Positions 37,351-48,822 are shown, counted from the stretch's first letter. The stretch: 64,000 nucleotides of DNA from Quercus robur (GCF_932294415.1 NC_065539.1:51355501-51419500); one strand, 5' to 3'. Translations and numbers: made by a program. The notes: a model not told the origin generated them from the letters alone.

Positions 37351-38940
37351 CTAATCCTCTTGGTTAACTTCCAGGTTCTTCAGTTTTGATTCAAGTTCAT
37401 CCTCATTACCTTCACCCTCACCTGATTCTTCATCATCCTCCCTTCCTTCTGGGTCATTCTCATCCAATGGCCCAAGCATGTCAGGACATTTCTTGAATAC
37501 ATCCTGGATCTCATCAATGCCTTCATCAGAGATGAAATTCCCATTGATATTCAGCAACTTAAACTTGGGCTTCTGAACCACAACCTGAGCCAAAACCCGA
37601 GCCCCGGCCCTTCTTACTAGATTGGCACTAAAATCAACTTCCTTTAATTGGGAATGACCTTCTAATGCCTTGCTGATCTGGATTGCACCTTCATCCTTAA
37701 GTTCATTCTCAGCCAGGTTCAACTTGGTGATTTGCTTTGCCGCAATACAAGCAGCAATCACGGGAGCAGCTTCAGCTGTTATGTCATTTCCCGCCATCTC
37801 CAAGACTTCGAGCGAAGGAGTTGTTTCCTTAAGAACTTTCAGTATGGCAATTGAACCCTCGTCTTCCAAGTTCAGGTAGCTCAGGTAAACCTCAGATAAA
37901 TCTGAATGCTTGGAAAGAGCTTTACTCAGGGCAAGTCCACCTTCCACACCAAACATGTTGTCCCGCAGGTCAAGCTTCTTCAAATGGGTACAAGTTTCGA
38001 GTGCTTTCGATAATGCAACTCCCCCTTCAGAACCTATCCTTGTAGAGGAGCAACGGAAGTCCTCCAATAATGGAGAACGCTTTACAACCTCAGAGATAGC
38101 AAGTGCTCCCTCATCTCCTGTCATGTTATTATGAAATTGCAGGACTCTTAGCTTGTCTGTGGAGGGAATTAACTCAGAAACCGCTCGAGCAGCTTCCTCA
38201 GAGATGCCATCATTCATTAAATAAAGCTCCTCCAAGCAAGCCTGTGAATGCAGGAGTGCCCCAAATGCCCTAACACCCTTCTCACCCAAGGCATTGTTTG
38301 AGAGATTCAGAGACTTCAAAGCACTACCTTCCAGTGCAGCTGAGAATATATTCATGACTTCAAGAGCTTCTGTCTCTGGTCTTCCTGCAATGAAATCTGA
38401 CAGGTCTACTTCTTTTAACTGATCCTTCAGGGAAACCAGAATGGGCTCAGCAACACGGGCTGCTCCTAAACCAAAACTTCTATTGCTGAAGCATATTTTA
38501 GTGTAAGAATTTCCTTTCTTTTTCAGTGGCCTTAGGAGTTCCTCAGCCTCCTCTGCCTCAATAAAGGCTCGTTGACCCTTTGATATATCAAAGAAAGTTT
38601 CCTCAGATGTGGTGTCTGCCTTGCTTCTAGGGCCTCTTTTAAGAACTTCCAGGAGGAGCTTGCTACATTCCTTGGCATAAAGCTGAACTGCAGAACCACC
38701 ATCACCATCTGGCTCCTTTTCGTAGTTTTGGTTTGCAGTGGCAAAAGCCACATCCTCAATTCGTTTTGCATTCTCCTCAGCCTCTTCTTTGCTGAGACAG
38801 CCATACTTCTGGGTAAAAATTGAGTTAGTGGCAAGATTGTTCGTCATCCGCACCACAAGTGTTTGCCTTGTATTTGGGCTAGGAGGCCATAGTTTAATTG
38901 AGAATTGCCTGCGTTCTGAGTTCAGTGTTGGGGCCTCCAT
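37351..38940 (-). CDS. RANGAP2: Plant Ran GTPase-activating protein with N-terminal WPP domain
   Basis: 529 residues from a single open exon. The ATG at 38940 is chosen because it begins the conserved plant N terminus; the open frame extends 22 codons further, but that lies upstream of likely splice acceptors. Residues about 10-110 are the WPP domain (W18, P19, P20), which targets plant RanGAP to the nuclear envelope and cell plate. Residues about 150-480 hold about ten leucine-rich repeats of the RanGAP type (LNLSNN, LDLRDN, LNLAEN patterns). The tail from about 490 is strongly acidic. It stimulates GTP hydrolysis by Ran in nucleocytoplasmic transport and mitosis. The RANGAP2 name rests on synteny; RANGAP1 is similar. 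Confidence 0.93.
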   Translation of the reverse strand: MEAPTLNSERRQFSIKLWPPSPNTRQTLVVRMTNNLATNSIFTQKYGCLSKEEAEENAKRIEDVAFATANQNYEKEPDGDGGSAVQLYAKECSKLLLEVLKRGPRSKADTTSEETFFDISKGQRAFIEAEEAEELLRPLKKKGNSYTKICFSNRSFGLGAARVAEPILVSLKDQLKEVDLSDFIAGRPETEALEVMNIFSAALEGSALKSLNLSNNALGEKGVRAFGALLHSQACLEELYLMNDGISEEAARAVSELIPSTDKLRVLQFHNNMTGDEGALAISEVVKRSPLLEDFRCSSTRIGSEGGVALSKALETCTHLKKLDLRDNMFGVEGGLALSKALSKHSDLSEVYLSYLNLEDEGSIAILKVLKETTPSLEVLEMAGNDITAEAAPVIAACIAAKQITKLNLAENELKDEGAIQISKALEGHSQLKEVDFSANLVRRAGARVLAQVVVQKPKFKLLNINGNFISDEGIDEIQDVFKKCPDMLGPLDENDPEGREDDEESGEGEGNEDELESKLKNLEVNQED

Positions 38941-38964
38941 TGCAATAGAACCTAAAAATGCAAG

Positions 38965-40639
38965 CTGCAAACATGAACAGATCTCAAAAATTACTGTGAT
39001 AAACATCAGTAGATCATATAGATGTATAAATGGATGTATAAAATTTCCACATATTAAACTGTTTAATTGATAGCAAATACGTAATATAAGGTACTCTCAA
39101 GGGATACAAGACACAAGCCAAGTCCTAATCCGCTAAAAGGACCTGTAGTCATCATCCAATCAAAAAGATAAGAAAGATAAGCTGTTAATCGTCACTAAAA
39201 ACAAAAATTCCTAACATGCTACTGTCCAACCAAAATGTTGGCAAGAGGGACTCAACACAAGTAAAGTCTTAAACTCTCCGTGATGCAAAAATGATCAACC
39301 ATGTGGAAGCTTAGACTAACAATGGTATGAGATCAGATATCCTCTACACAAGCAAGGTTCTCAACAACAAAATGCACTACAAAGACGTTCATAAAAGCCA
39401 AGATATCATGATGGACTCAACACAAAAATGACTATTATCAGCAAGAGAAAGAAACAGAAAATTCGTTGAGCAATAAAAACATTATTACATTGTAGAAGAA
39501 AACCTAGTGAACCGAATGATTGAAACTAAAAATTCTTCTAGTTCGAAGGGTAAAAAAGTTCATTTTCTTTCAATTGGAACAATGCAATTTTAGGGGAGGA
39601 GTCATATATGGAAACAAACAACAAATTCATCTTAATTTAAATCTCCAAAAAAATAATTTGAAAATAGAAATCAGTAGGAAGAATGAATTATTTATTTATT
39701 TATTTAAAATATTTAAAAAAACAAAAGAATTCCAAGGAACTTCAGAAAAAGTGTTTCTCCAATGATTCTAAATTCAAAGCAAGTCAGTGCAACAACAATT
39801 TTCAAGCAAATAACAAAGGTAATAAGGAAAAGGATAAAGCTACTACTAACTTTACTACAAAATTCTTACAAATTGATGAGATAATGAATGTGATTGGTGT
39901 CACTTCAACAACATAACAAATACATGTTTCGAATTACTTTTTTGTGATTGGTAGCACATCAGTTGGTAAGGTCTATGTAGTAAATTTTGTAGTATCCTTA
40001 TACACACACACACACACACTTGGTTTAAAGGATAGTAAACAAAGTGTAGTAACAAATTTGAGCTAAGACCAGCAACAAAATTCCCTCCACAAAAGTTTAT
40101 AACTGAGAAAGACTTAAGTTCAGACACAATGGTTCCCAATTCTCAAGTTTTTCATTTCCAGACACAAGACTCCTTAACCCCACTAAAGTGAAACTCCTCT
40201 ATTTATTGTCTACCCTATCATTCCCACCTTGATTTCAAATTAAACATAAAAATACATACATACATATTTAAAATAAATACAAACTAAGTTATACCAACTC
40301 ATATGTGTGATTCTCAATACCCAGAAACGAGACAAGTCAAATTAATCATGGAAAAAAAGAAAAAGAAAAAAAAGAAGAAGCAAACTTTAAAACAAAATGT
40401 AACAGTCCTTAGGCAACAAATAGCATTAAACATAACAGTTCCAAACATGAAACAACCATAAACCCACGAAAAACAACCATAAAAAAAGCAAACTTTAAAA
40501 CAAAATGTAACAGATCTGAGACAAAATAAGACCTTACCCACTTATAATAAAGTTGAAAAGAACCTGAATTCAAACCCAGAAAGATTTTCAAGCACACAGA
40601 AACCCTAGAATTCAAAACAAAGACAAAAGAAAAGGGTAC
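38965..40639 (-). other. Probable 5'-UTR intron of the RanGAP gene
   Basis: On the reverse strand AAAAAG|GTACCC gives a donor at 40639 and TTTGCAG|CTTGC an acceptor at 38965, leaving a 24-base leader piece before the ATG. A second possible acceptor, TTTTTAG, lies at 38952. The 1.7-kb intron has no coding frame and a CA-type repeat near 40001-40019. The leader exon would lie upstream from 40640, with its start not determined. Confidence 0.5.
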
Positions 40640-40789
40640 CTTTTTTTTTTTTTTTTTCCTTGGGAAAACTTTTTTTGGGTTTGAGGGGAAGTACTTGATG
40701 CTTAGTTTGGTTCAAAGAGTTGTCACTGAAACAGAGAGAAATTAAATATAATGATAGTGAAAGTGGTGAGAGTGTGGAGGGAACTGAAA

Positions 40790-41111
40790 AGTGAAGGGAG
40801 CGAAGAATTGGGTTTTGGGAAATGGGTCGTATTCACGCCTCCACAAACAAAGACAGTCACTTTTTTAAAGAGGCTGTTTGGATGTCTGTCTGAACTGAGG
40901 GAAACTCTGTTTTTGGGTTTGTTTGGTTGATTAGGTTTTTTTTTTCCTCAACAAGAATGGGCCAAAAAAAGTGTAATTTTGACATTCAATTTTAGGGGAA
41001 ATGCTAAAAAGATTACATTGACTTGTTATGTTGATGATATCTATGGATCATATTCATTACTATATTTGTTTGTAAATATTATGTAGTAAAATTTGTGGTA
41101 TTTTAAAACTT

Positions 41112-41144
<33 letters not shown>

Positions 41145-41584
41145 CATTGTTAAAACTTGAAAGTCTCAAAAGTTATAAAATTTTGAAAAAAAATCTAATT
41201 TTAATTCATATATATTTTTAATAATTTAATAATTATTGCAATAAATAAAAGAGATTTAAACTTTAAATATCTCTGTTGGAAACATCAAATATGCAAATAC
41301 CAATTGGGTTACAAAGCTCTTAGTTTAATTCTAATAAAAAAAAAAAAAAAAGTTGTCAATTGCGTGGAATCCTTCTAACTGGGAAGTTGAAGAGATGGTC
41401 ACAAGATGACAATAGATTTAAAGTGGGGGTCGGTGGCGGCTCCACTTGTATGTAAGGGTGGTCCTGGGACCACCTTCACTTGCCAATTTTTTTTTTTTTT
41501 TTTTTTTTACTTAGCAAAAAAAATTAAATAAATAGTTAATTTAAATTAATCTGTTTTGTGACCACCTAACTTGAAAAAGAAATG
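40790..41584. other. RanGAP promoter region and AT-rich intergenic DNA
   Basis: Region 40790-40960 (reverse direction) should hold the RanGAP promoter. It is followed by AT-rich DNA with a TA microsatellite at about 41112-41137. No gene seen. Confidence 0.45.
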
Positions 41585-42609
41585 TATATATATGGGGCGG
41601 GCTCCCCTCCGGTCCAAAATTCTCCCATTCTCTCCCGTTTTAATCCTGATGCCAAACATGTGGCAAATGAAAAATCTAATGGTGAAAAACAAAGCCACCC
41701 CGAAACGTAATTTATTGCTTTGTTCAAATACCTTTCAGCTACCTCCCTTGCAAACTCTCAACCCATACATCACTACCCTTGGTAGCATATGGCTAGAAGC
41801 CATCGGAAATAGTGCCAGAAACCTTGGAGTTACTGGCGTCATTCCGAAAATCTCTTGGTGTTACATCTCTTCTGCAAGTAAAAAAAAAAAATTTCTAAAA
41901 AAAGTGGAAACTTCCGATTCTTTTCAGGGTTATCTCCATTTTTGCACAAATCCACAAAAACTCCATATGGGTCTAGCCAATTCTCATTCAATACTTGAAA
42001 ACCCTATTGTACCATCTGGGGTTTGCTCCAATCCTCTTCCAAACATCAAAAATCTTAATGAATTTCACCAAAATTCACTTCTTAGGTTTTGGATCTCTTA
42101 GATCTAGGCATAACTTTTTGTGGGTTTTGCTTATTTCACTTCAAAGTAATCAAACCCAACATCTATTCTATTTTTTACAACAAATTACCCAAATAAAAGA
42201 TATTGCCTCTTTGACTGTGTCAATACAAAACCTTATCTCATAGAAGTTTTAACTTGGCTCCCTTGTTGTTTCATTCTCCATTGGGACGTTGATTAGTTGG
42301 TGTTGAAGAATCTGCATATAATCATGCAGTATAAAATCTATAGAATAATCCATCTTGACTATCTGTGAAGGATGCAACTGTCGTGTTTCTAGGTAGAATT
42401 TCAGATGGCTCCGCTGCCAAGGACGGTGGTGTATAGGCTGTGGGTTTGCAAGGGAGATCGCTGAAGGTGTGGGTAAAATTGAAATAAATACATTTCAAGG
42501 TGGCTTTGTTTTTCACCATTAGATTTTTCATTTGCCATGTGTCTTGCATCCGGATTAAAACAGCCATGGGAGAATTTTGGACTGGAGGGGAGTCGGCCCC
42601 TATATATAT
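41585..42609. mobile_element. Non-autonomous Mutator-like element 1 (MULE/MITE, 1007 bp)
   Basis: The body 41594-42600 is flanked by the 9-bp direct repeat TATATATAT (41585-41593 and 42601-42609). The ends are long imperfect inverted repeats of roughly 230 bases, beginning GGGGCGGGCTCCCCTCCGGT on the left and, complemented, GGGGCCGACTCCCCTCCAGT on the right; both then contain AAAATCTAATGGTGAAAAAC. Long inverted ends plus a 9-bp duplication are the hallmark of the Mutator superfamily. There is no transposase. Because the duplication is itself a TA repeat, its exact limits are less certain than for the other elements. Confidence 0.82.
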
Positions 42610-42734
42610 ACTTACAAAAAAAATATTATACACTAAATTAACCTATTTTGACTACTCTAATAAAAATGTTAAATATCCTGACTTGAGAATCACAAGAATT
42701 TGAGTTCAACAAAAATAAGAGTAATGCTACATCA

Positions 42735-42863
42735 ATCCATAATATTTTCACAATAAATATTATGTGGTAAGTTGTTACTAATTCTAATTTGGGCTCAACA
42801 TTGACATGTTTTACCTACCAATAACAGTTTGTTGTATAAGATTTGTTATGAAAATATTGTGGT
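42735..42863. mobile_element. MITE with inverted ends
   Basis: CCATAATATTTTCACAATAA at the left is matched in inverted form by TTATGAAAATATTGTGG at the right, with further inverted pairing (GTAAGTTGTTACTAATT and CCAATAACAGTTTGTTG) inside. About 130 bases with no coding capacity. This type is very common in rosid genomes. Confidence 0.65.
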
Positions 42864-43585
42864 CACTTTATTGTTCTTGTTTCAGCATTTTCAATTTTCA
42901 ATTTCCACTTTATTTCTTATTAGTCTATTTTTTTCTTTCACTTTGTTAGTACAAAAAAAAATTGTAATATTTCATGTATTTGTGTGATTTTTTTGTGACG
43001 TTGATATATTCAAATTGTCTATTTATTAGATTTTGTATAATTTAAATTTCTTAGTGACCACTCTATAAAAGATTTATAGAGCCGCCATTGGTGGGAGTGT
43101 AAAACAAACTCACCCTAATCCAATCTAACCTAGTGCATGTATTGGAGATTATTTTTTTTTGGAAGCTTGGGTTGGATTAAGTTGAAAAATCTTTTAACGC
43201 AAGTAACACAACCCAACTCGTACTATTAATAGTCTTTAAAAATACATGTATTTTAAATTCATTAATTTTATTTTATTTTTTGGGAATAAAGTTTAAATTT
43301 GTTAGTTTGATTTTTTTTGGTATTTTGAAATTTAATTTTGATGAAATTGATATATTGCGCTCAATTGTAAATTGTAATCATTGATTAAATTATGGACTTA
43401 GATATATAAATGAAAACACAATTATTTATTTATTTAGCTTGATGAAATGCCCCTATAACTCGATCCCTATACTGGTTAAATTGGTTTTGAGAGCCACTAT
43501 GACTTGGGTTGAATTGGAAAGTACTCAACGCAAAAATACCTCAAACTTAACCCAACTTGACTAGTGCACATCCTAAATCTGAGAT

Positions 43586-43889
43586 GTGGTTATTGAAGTG
43601 AATACACAATTGGTAATTGCTCTTATTAGCTTGAAATCAAATATTGAACCTAACATTAACCCGTGTAGTACTCTTATTAATGATTGCAGGTTTCTTTGTC
43701 CATTAATTTTGGAGGCATTTCGGATTGAATATACCTATCCCAAAAAGAATCGTTGTGTTAAGTTTTGCATATAGAAGCTGTGTTGTAACTTGTAACTCAA
43801 CTTAAGGCTGATACATGGATGTTTGTTATCCTAGACTCTTTCATTCGTAATTTGGTTTAATGAATCTTTTTTCACCACCAAAAAAAAAA
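43586..43889 (+). mobile_element. 5'-truncated LINE tail with RNase H remnant
   Basis: The open stretch 43586-43774 reads as the second half of a retrotransposon RNase H domain (EVNTQLVIALI, then INDCRFL, then YPKKNRCVK, matching the usual E-DS-VN-LI, DCR-L and YREKNRCAD pattern). It is followed by a typical LINE 3' end (TTTGGTTTAATGAATC) and a run of A at 43880-43889. Strongly decayed; the catalytic residues are not all recognisable. Confidence 0.65.
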
Positions 43890-44859
43890 CCATCATGGTT
43901 ATTGGATTTATCAATCATTCTCTTCAGTGCAACTCAGTCTCTCTTGTGCTTGCTTGCCTGGCCAAAAAAAAAATTATGACAAAATAACAGATGCATGAAC
44001 CAAGCTTAATTTCTGTGAGAGTTATGCCTTTTATGGTTTTACTACTACCAGTAAAATGAGACTGCCAACCACCACAATTGGTCATTATCACACAGCAGGG
44101 TCACAATCATCTTTTAACAGTGCACCAAAACTTTGGTATGGTATGTTCAGAGGTTTGGTATCTGTCTCAGATGATGGACCCTCCACATCTATATCCAACC
44201 ATCTACATAGAATGTATGCCAAGCAAATTCTTTACTGCAAAAAAATGATAAAAAAACTGTGAAAGTGAGATTTACTTCCATATAGCAAGTTTATTGAATT
44301 TCTGCATGTTGTACCTTGTAAAAATCGAACAATTATAGAAGCAATTTGAAATACATATGGTTTCAGGTTCGAAGATTGGGACTTCATATTCTTCTATAAA
44401 TGGTCTCATGTTCAAGAATGGTTATGCCATTTGTTGAAAGCCTCTGAAAAAGAGATATTTTGACAAAATGCTCATGCTAGAATACTACAAATTTTATTAC
44501 ATGAATCTTATAAATTAATGTCACTAATTACCCAAAAAATTAATTCAAACCTACATTTGTCATATTGTTAAAATGGTAGTTAAGCATCAAATCACATTCT
44601 CATAAAAAAAAAAGTATCAAATCACATTATTGCCACATTATTATGGAAGTTTTTTATTGGAGAATTCTTGTTATGGAATAAATTCTTTTAGGACCACATA
44701 GGTAAAGGTAAGTGGTTTCTCAAAAAAAAAAGGTAGAGATAAGTCGTAATGTAAAAGAAATAGCCTCATCATTTTGCGGTCCAATGGAATGGATCCATCA
44801 TCCATAATGAGTGCAACTGCAACCACATTGCAGACTTGCTTTTAGAACTTTGTTCTTTG

Positions 44860-45062
44860 GAGAAATTATAAGGTCCTCGTGATGGACAAGTGACGTGGTT
44901 CACCATTCTACTAAAAGACTCTTACCTGTATAAAATTGCCAAGTCAGAAATTTTTTTTAAATAGAAACTGATTACTGACTTAACAATTTTAAACAAATGA
45001 GAGTTTTTTAATGGAATGATGGACATGTGACGTAGTCCACCACGAGGACCGTATAATTTCTC
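44860..45062. mobile_element. Foldback MITE of about 200 bp
   Basis: The left arm GAGAAATTATAAGGTCCTCG is inverted at the right end (CGAGGACCGTATAATTTCTC with one change), and the arms pair for about 90 bases each, leaving almost no loop. No clear target duplication was found, so the superfamily is left open. Confidence 0.75.
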
Positions 45063-45892
45063 TTTCTGTTTGGCTGCACTTGAGAGACAATGAAAAAAGG
45101 CATGGCAAATAACCGTCCGTTTATGTGTTTGTACATAGAGAGAAAAGTTTGTGGAATATATTTCTCCTGTGTTTGGTTTGCAAATGATAGCATGGAACTT
45201 TAAAAAATTGTTAATAAATTAATAAACTCCAAATAATTAGCTTTTTGCTAACAAAAATACAATCATACTTTTAAAGAAAGAACAAAAAAAATTATACATG
45301 GTGAATAAGTTGATTGAAAAAAGCCCAACTATAGACAAAATTTTGACCGGTTCTTTTTCGTTGGACAGCAGGTGGTAGTTGCTGAATAATTGACTTTTCT
45401 TAGACTCAAGTTCTTTTGAGGGAATTCAAACTTGAAACTTACAGTAACCAATAGGTGGCAATTATTAACCTAATTTCCAACCAACTCTACTCTACATTTT
45501 ATCCAAAATGGCCATAAGTCTATAATATACCACTGAAAAACAGGAGACCAGAGAAACAGCAAACAGCAAATGGAACATAGACACATGTTTAGCGATAGTA
45601 CAATGATAGTGCCATTAGATTGTTGGTGAAATTCTTGACTCAAGAGGGTCATTTTTACACAAGGCATTTAGGTCCTACTTAATAGAGCATATGGCCCTCG
45701 CATCTCTCCCTTCTAGCAAGATAAAGTCAGGTGGAAGACAGATGTGCAACGAGCAAGTGAGCAACTATCATGCAATAAAATAGGCTTTGACTCTGCATTG
45801 AATTGGTGGTTTCTGGTTAGAACTTACAAAGTTTATTTTCACCGTATGACAATAAGTAATAACATGAAAATTGCCAAATTCTAAGGGGTTTG

Positions 45893-45968
45893 GTATAGTA
45901 GTTTCCAAGGCCTACTGACATTCATAAGGTCCTAGGTTCAAAACTACTTACCAACATCTTAGGGTCAT
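45893..45968 (+). repeat. Possible tRNA-like SINE head
   Basis: TTTGGTATAGTAGTTTCC resembles an A box, and GGTCCTAGGTTCAAAACTAC a B box, about 45 bases apart. It lies directly upstream of a LINE tail fragment. Weak evidence. Confidence 0.35.
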
Positions 45969-45974
45969 ACGGTA

Positions 45975-46335
45975 AGGAATTGGGTCTCCAACAAGTTCTC
46001 ATTGAATCAGACTCTCTCACAGTTGTCCAGAGCATCTCTTCCAAGGAAGTCAGTGGAGAAATAGGTCATATTATTCAAGGAATCTTGGGCATTCTTGACT
46101 GTTTTAGCAGTTGGCAAATCAGACATTTGAAGAGGGACTTTAATAAGGTTGCGCATGAGCTTGCCCACCATGCTAATTGTAATGAAACTAGTCAAGTCTG
46201 GGAAGGCTTTTCCCCTCCAGCAGTGAGACTCCTAATTCACCAGGATTGCCTACTCTGATGTAGCTTTCTTGCTTTATGTTGTACTTCAGGTCTTTGTTAT
46301 TAATGGAAATTTTCTCATCCAAAAAAAAAAAAAAA
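45975..46335 (+). mobile_element. 5'-truncated LINE tail with RNase H domain
   Basis: The open frame 45980-46258 encodes the C-terminal half of an RNase H domain (LIESDSLTVVQSI, then RHLKRDFNKVAHELAHHA), followed by a 3' UTR ending ATTAATGGAAATTTTCTCAT and a run of A (46323-46335). The flanks GGTCATACGGTA (before) and GATCATCCTGTA (after) share 9 of 12 bases and may be an aged target duplication. A 5'-truncated insertion, not a host RNase H gene, because it lacks the N-terminal half of the fold. Confidence 0.75.
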
Positions 46336-46373
46336 GAGATCATCCTGTATGTGACATACACCTCTTCCTTTCT

Positions 46374-46465
46374 TTTTTATTGGAAAGTTGCACTCGCATC
46401 AAATCAATCTTGAACTCACAACCTCACCCTCCACCTAGTACTAGCAAGGGGAGCAGAGATTCCAG
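46374..46465 (-). repeat. SINE copy H, intergenic
   Basis: Reverse-strand copy recognised by TTGAACTCACAACCTCACCC (complement of the B-box region) and CTCCACCTAGTACTAGCAAG. It is the only copy of this family found outside a gene in this window. Confidence 0.65.
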
Positions 46466-46469
46466 TTAC

Positions 46470-48298
46470 ATGCACCTTAAATTCAACAAGAGTCAAACCT
46501 CTCCATAAATCCTATTTTTACTTTGAAGATGATTTGGTCATCCAATGCAGGGATCACCCGACACATTATTATGACCCAATGGCATGAACAAGCAGCTGCT
46601 AAACATGGTAAAACAATAAGCTTACTAGGTATGGCTACCCAATAGCCATGCCTCACATAAATTTAGATGGAAAGCATAGCAACCATACATGAATTGAAAG
46701 GTAACTATGGTCACAATCATATCAAATGTAAAACCTAGTTACCCATGATCTCAACAGTCACCACCCATGGCTTTCTTTTGGGATAAGGCATTACCATTTG
46801 TGCTAGAGATCATTGGCAAAACATGCACAAATATGCAGCAAATAACTTCTAAACATGTCCTTCTCACAAATCAATATCATTTCTCATAAAGACACCTAGC
46901 CAAGAATTTGATCTTTCGCAGTTAGATAACTAAAGTACTATGATGAGCAATAATCTAAAAAAATTTAATCATTATACTAGACAAACTAATTCCCCCTAGT
47001 AGATAGTAACGAGTGGATACACCCAGCCTAGGCTGCCAAATCATTTGTGAAAAGCAAATAATCTATGAAACTAAAATGACTGGTTAAGGAGTAGACAATT
47101 GTACTTTCAAGTTTCAACCACAAGAGTTTGCCAGATCCCATACAACATTATTACAACTAAAGAGTTCTGCATCACCTCAAAGTCTCAAACATTACACAAA
47201 AAATACTTCATTTTCACCAGGTTTAATTCTATAAAACAAAAACACCCAAGTCTTATCCAGAGTATCTAATCTCAACTTATAAACCTTAAAAAGATGATTA
47301 TTTACTAACATCATCCAAGAAGAAACAAGTAAAGGATATCTAGTCCTTGGAGAAGAATCTTAGTTCAATGACCATTGACTAACATCATCCACTCTGATCC
47401 AGTGCCATAATTCTTATTTTGTAGCATCAAAATTACACATTTGTAGTACTCATTTTCAAAACTATCTACCCAATAGCAATCCTTACTTGTTTAGAGTATC
47501 AAAAAAGTATATAGATAATTGGACTAAACATGAAGTAAGCAACTTACGAAAAACAGAAAAACCAAGCCCTATGACTAGAACCCCTCCCTCACCAGCTTTT
47601 TAAACCCCTAATCAGTGACTTTTCTTTCAATCCAACACCAAACACCTGAGGTCAACAAACTAAATTATCAAACCACTATCACCATTCAGTTCAAGTTCAA
47701 TCTACGACCATTCACAATATATCATAAAATCAAGGCAAACCTCTTTGTAATAACTGCACACCTAACTATGAGCAAAGCATTATCCATAGCCATCTATTGC
47801 GTGACATAAAAAGCATAAATCAACTAATCCTTTTTTCTTTCCAAACTAATTAGATTAATCCTTAGCTTAAGTATCAAAAAATTTGGGTCAGCTATGGATT
47901 CGCAACAGACTAGTTAGATTCAGCCACATGTATTTTTTTCATCCAATTATCAATTCATTATTATCATTCAGTTAAATCTACCGCCATTCCCGCTTTACCC
48001 CGGCACTACATTATGCACTAACAATTCACAGACAGCACAAAACTCCTCCATTCACATTTTCAATAAATACAGCAAATGATTTCACTAAGCAAACAAGTTA
48101 ACATTGTTTTAGCATATCAAAATTTGAAACAAACAAACATTAAAAATAAAACAACTAATTCATCATAAATCAAAATTGCGCCAAATATGAAATCCATATC
48201 AAAATTTTAAATCCAGATTAATCTCCCTAAAACGACAGAACAAGAAACAAAACGACATAAATAGTCCTAAAACGACATATAAAATAACCGATTTGAAC
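46470..48298. other. Intergenic DNA downstream of RPS16
   Basis: About 1.8 kb with no protein-like reading frame and no mobile element with clear ends. The right end should include the RPS16 3' UTR, read leftwards, with a CT/GA microsatellite at about 48306-48325. Confidence 0.5.
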
Positions 48299-48340
48299 CT
48301 CGAGAATTCTCTCTCTCTCTCTCTCACTGTGTCTCTGTCT

Positions 48341-48778
48341 CTAACGGTAGGATTTCTGGAACCTAGCCCTAGCGCCACGACCACCGAACTTCTTAGGCTC
48401 ACAGCGTCTCGGATCGGCGACAAGCAAAGTCCGATCATATCGAACCAGAATATCCTTGATCTCCTTCTTGCTTTGCTCGTCTACATACTTCTGGTAGAAA
48501 GCGACGAGTGCCTTTGCGATGCTCTGGCGAATCGCGTAGATCTGAGAGGTGTGACCTCCGCCTTTGACTCGGATCCTCATGTCGACGCCGGCAAAACGGT
48601 GTCGTCCGAGGAGGAGGATCGGCTCGTAGGCTTTGAACCGTAGGATCTCGGGCTCCACCAGCTCGATCGGGCAGCCGTTGATCTTGATCAGACCTCGGCC
48701 GCGCTTGCAGTAGGTTACGGCCACCGCGGTTTTCTTGCGGCCGAAGCATTGTACGGACTCCACTGCTGGCGTCGCCAT
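48341..48778 (-). CDS. RPS16: Cytosolic 40S ribosomal protein S16 (uS9)
   Basis: 145 residues from a single exon. Full-length for the plant family (about 146). It starts [20 protein letters not shown] and ends in the conserved basic tail with [14 protein letters not shown], which reaches the decoding centre of the small subunit. The reading frame is clearly GC-richer than its surroundings, as usual for highly expressed ribosomal protein genes. No intron is needed. The other open frames at this position are shadows. A telo-box lies just upstream. Confidence 0.97.
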   Translation of the reverse strand: MATPAVESVQCFGRKKTAVAVTYCKRGRGLIKINGCPIELVEPEILRFKAYEPILLLGRHRFAGVDMRIRVKGGGHTSQIYAIRQSIAKALVAFYQKYVDEQSKKEIKDILVRYDRTLLVADPRRCEPKKFGGRGARARFQKSYR

Positions 48779-48822
48779 GGTTTGTGCTCTCTGTGTGTGC
48801 GTGTGTGTGAGAGAGTGGAGTC

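Noticed and set aside
41571-42101. 176-codon open frame in MULE 1
   Set aside because: Begins before the element and includes its inverted arm; no domain. Treated as part of the element, not a gene.
43080-43570. Low-GC segment with GGTTGGATTAAGTTGAA-like words
   Set aside because: Resembles dispersed repeats of rosid genomes, but no ends, duplication or coding remnant could be defined.
48435-48749. Second reverse-strand frame and forward frame over RPS16
   Set aside because: Arg/Gly/Pro-rich out-of-frame translations of a GC-rich ribosomal protein gene.
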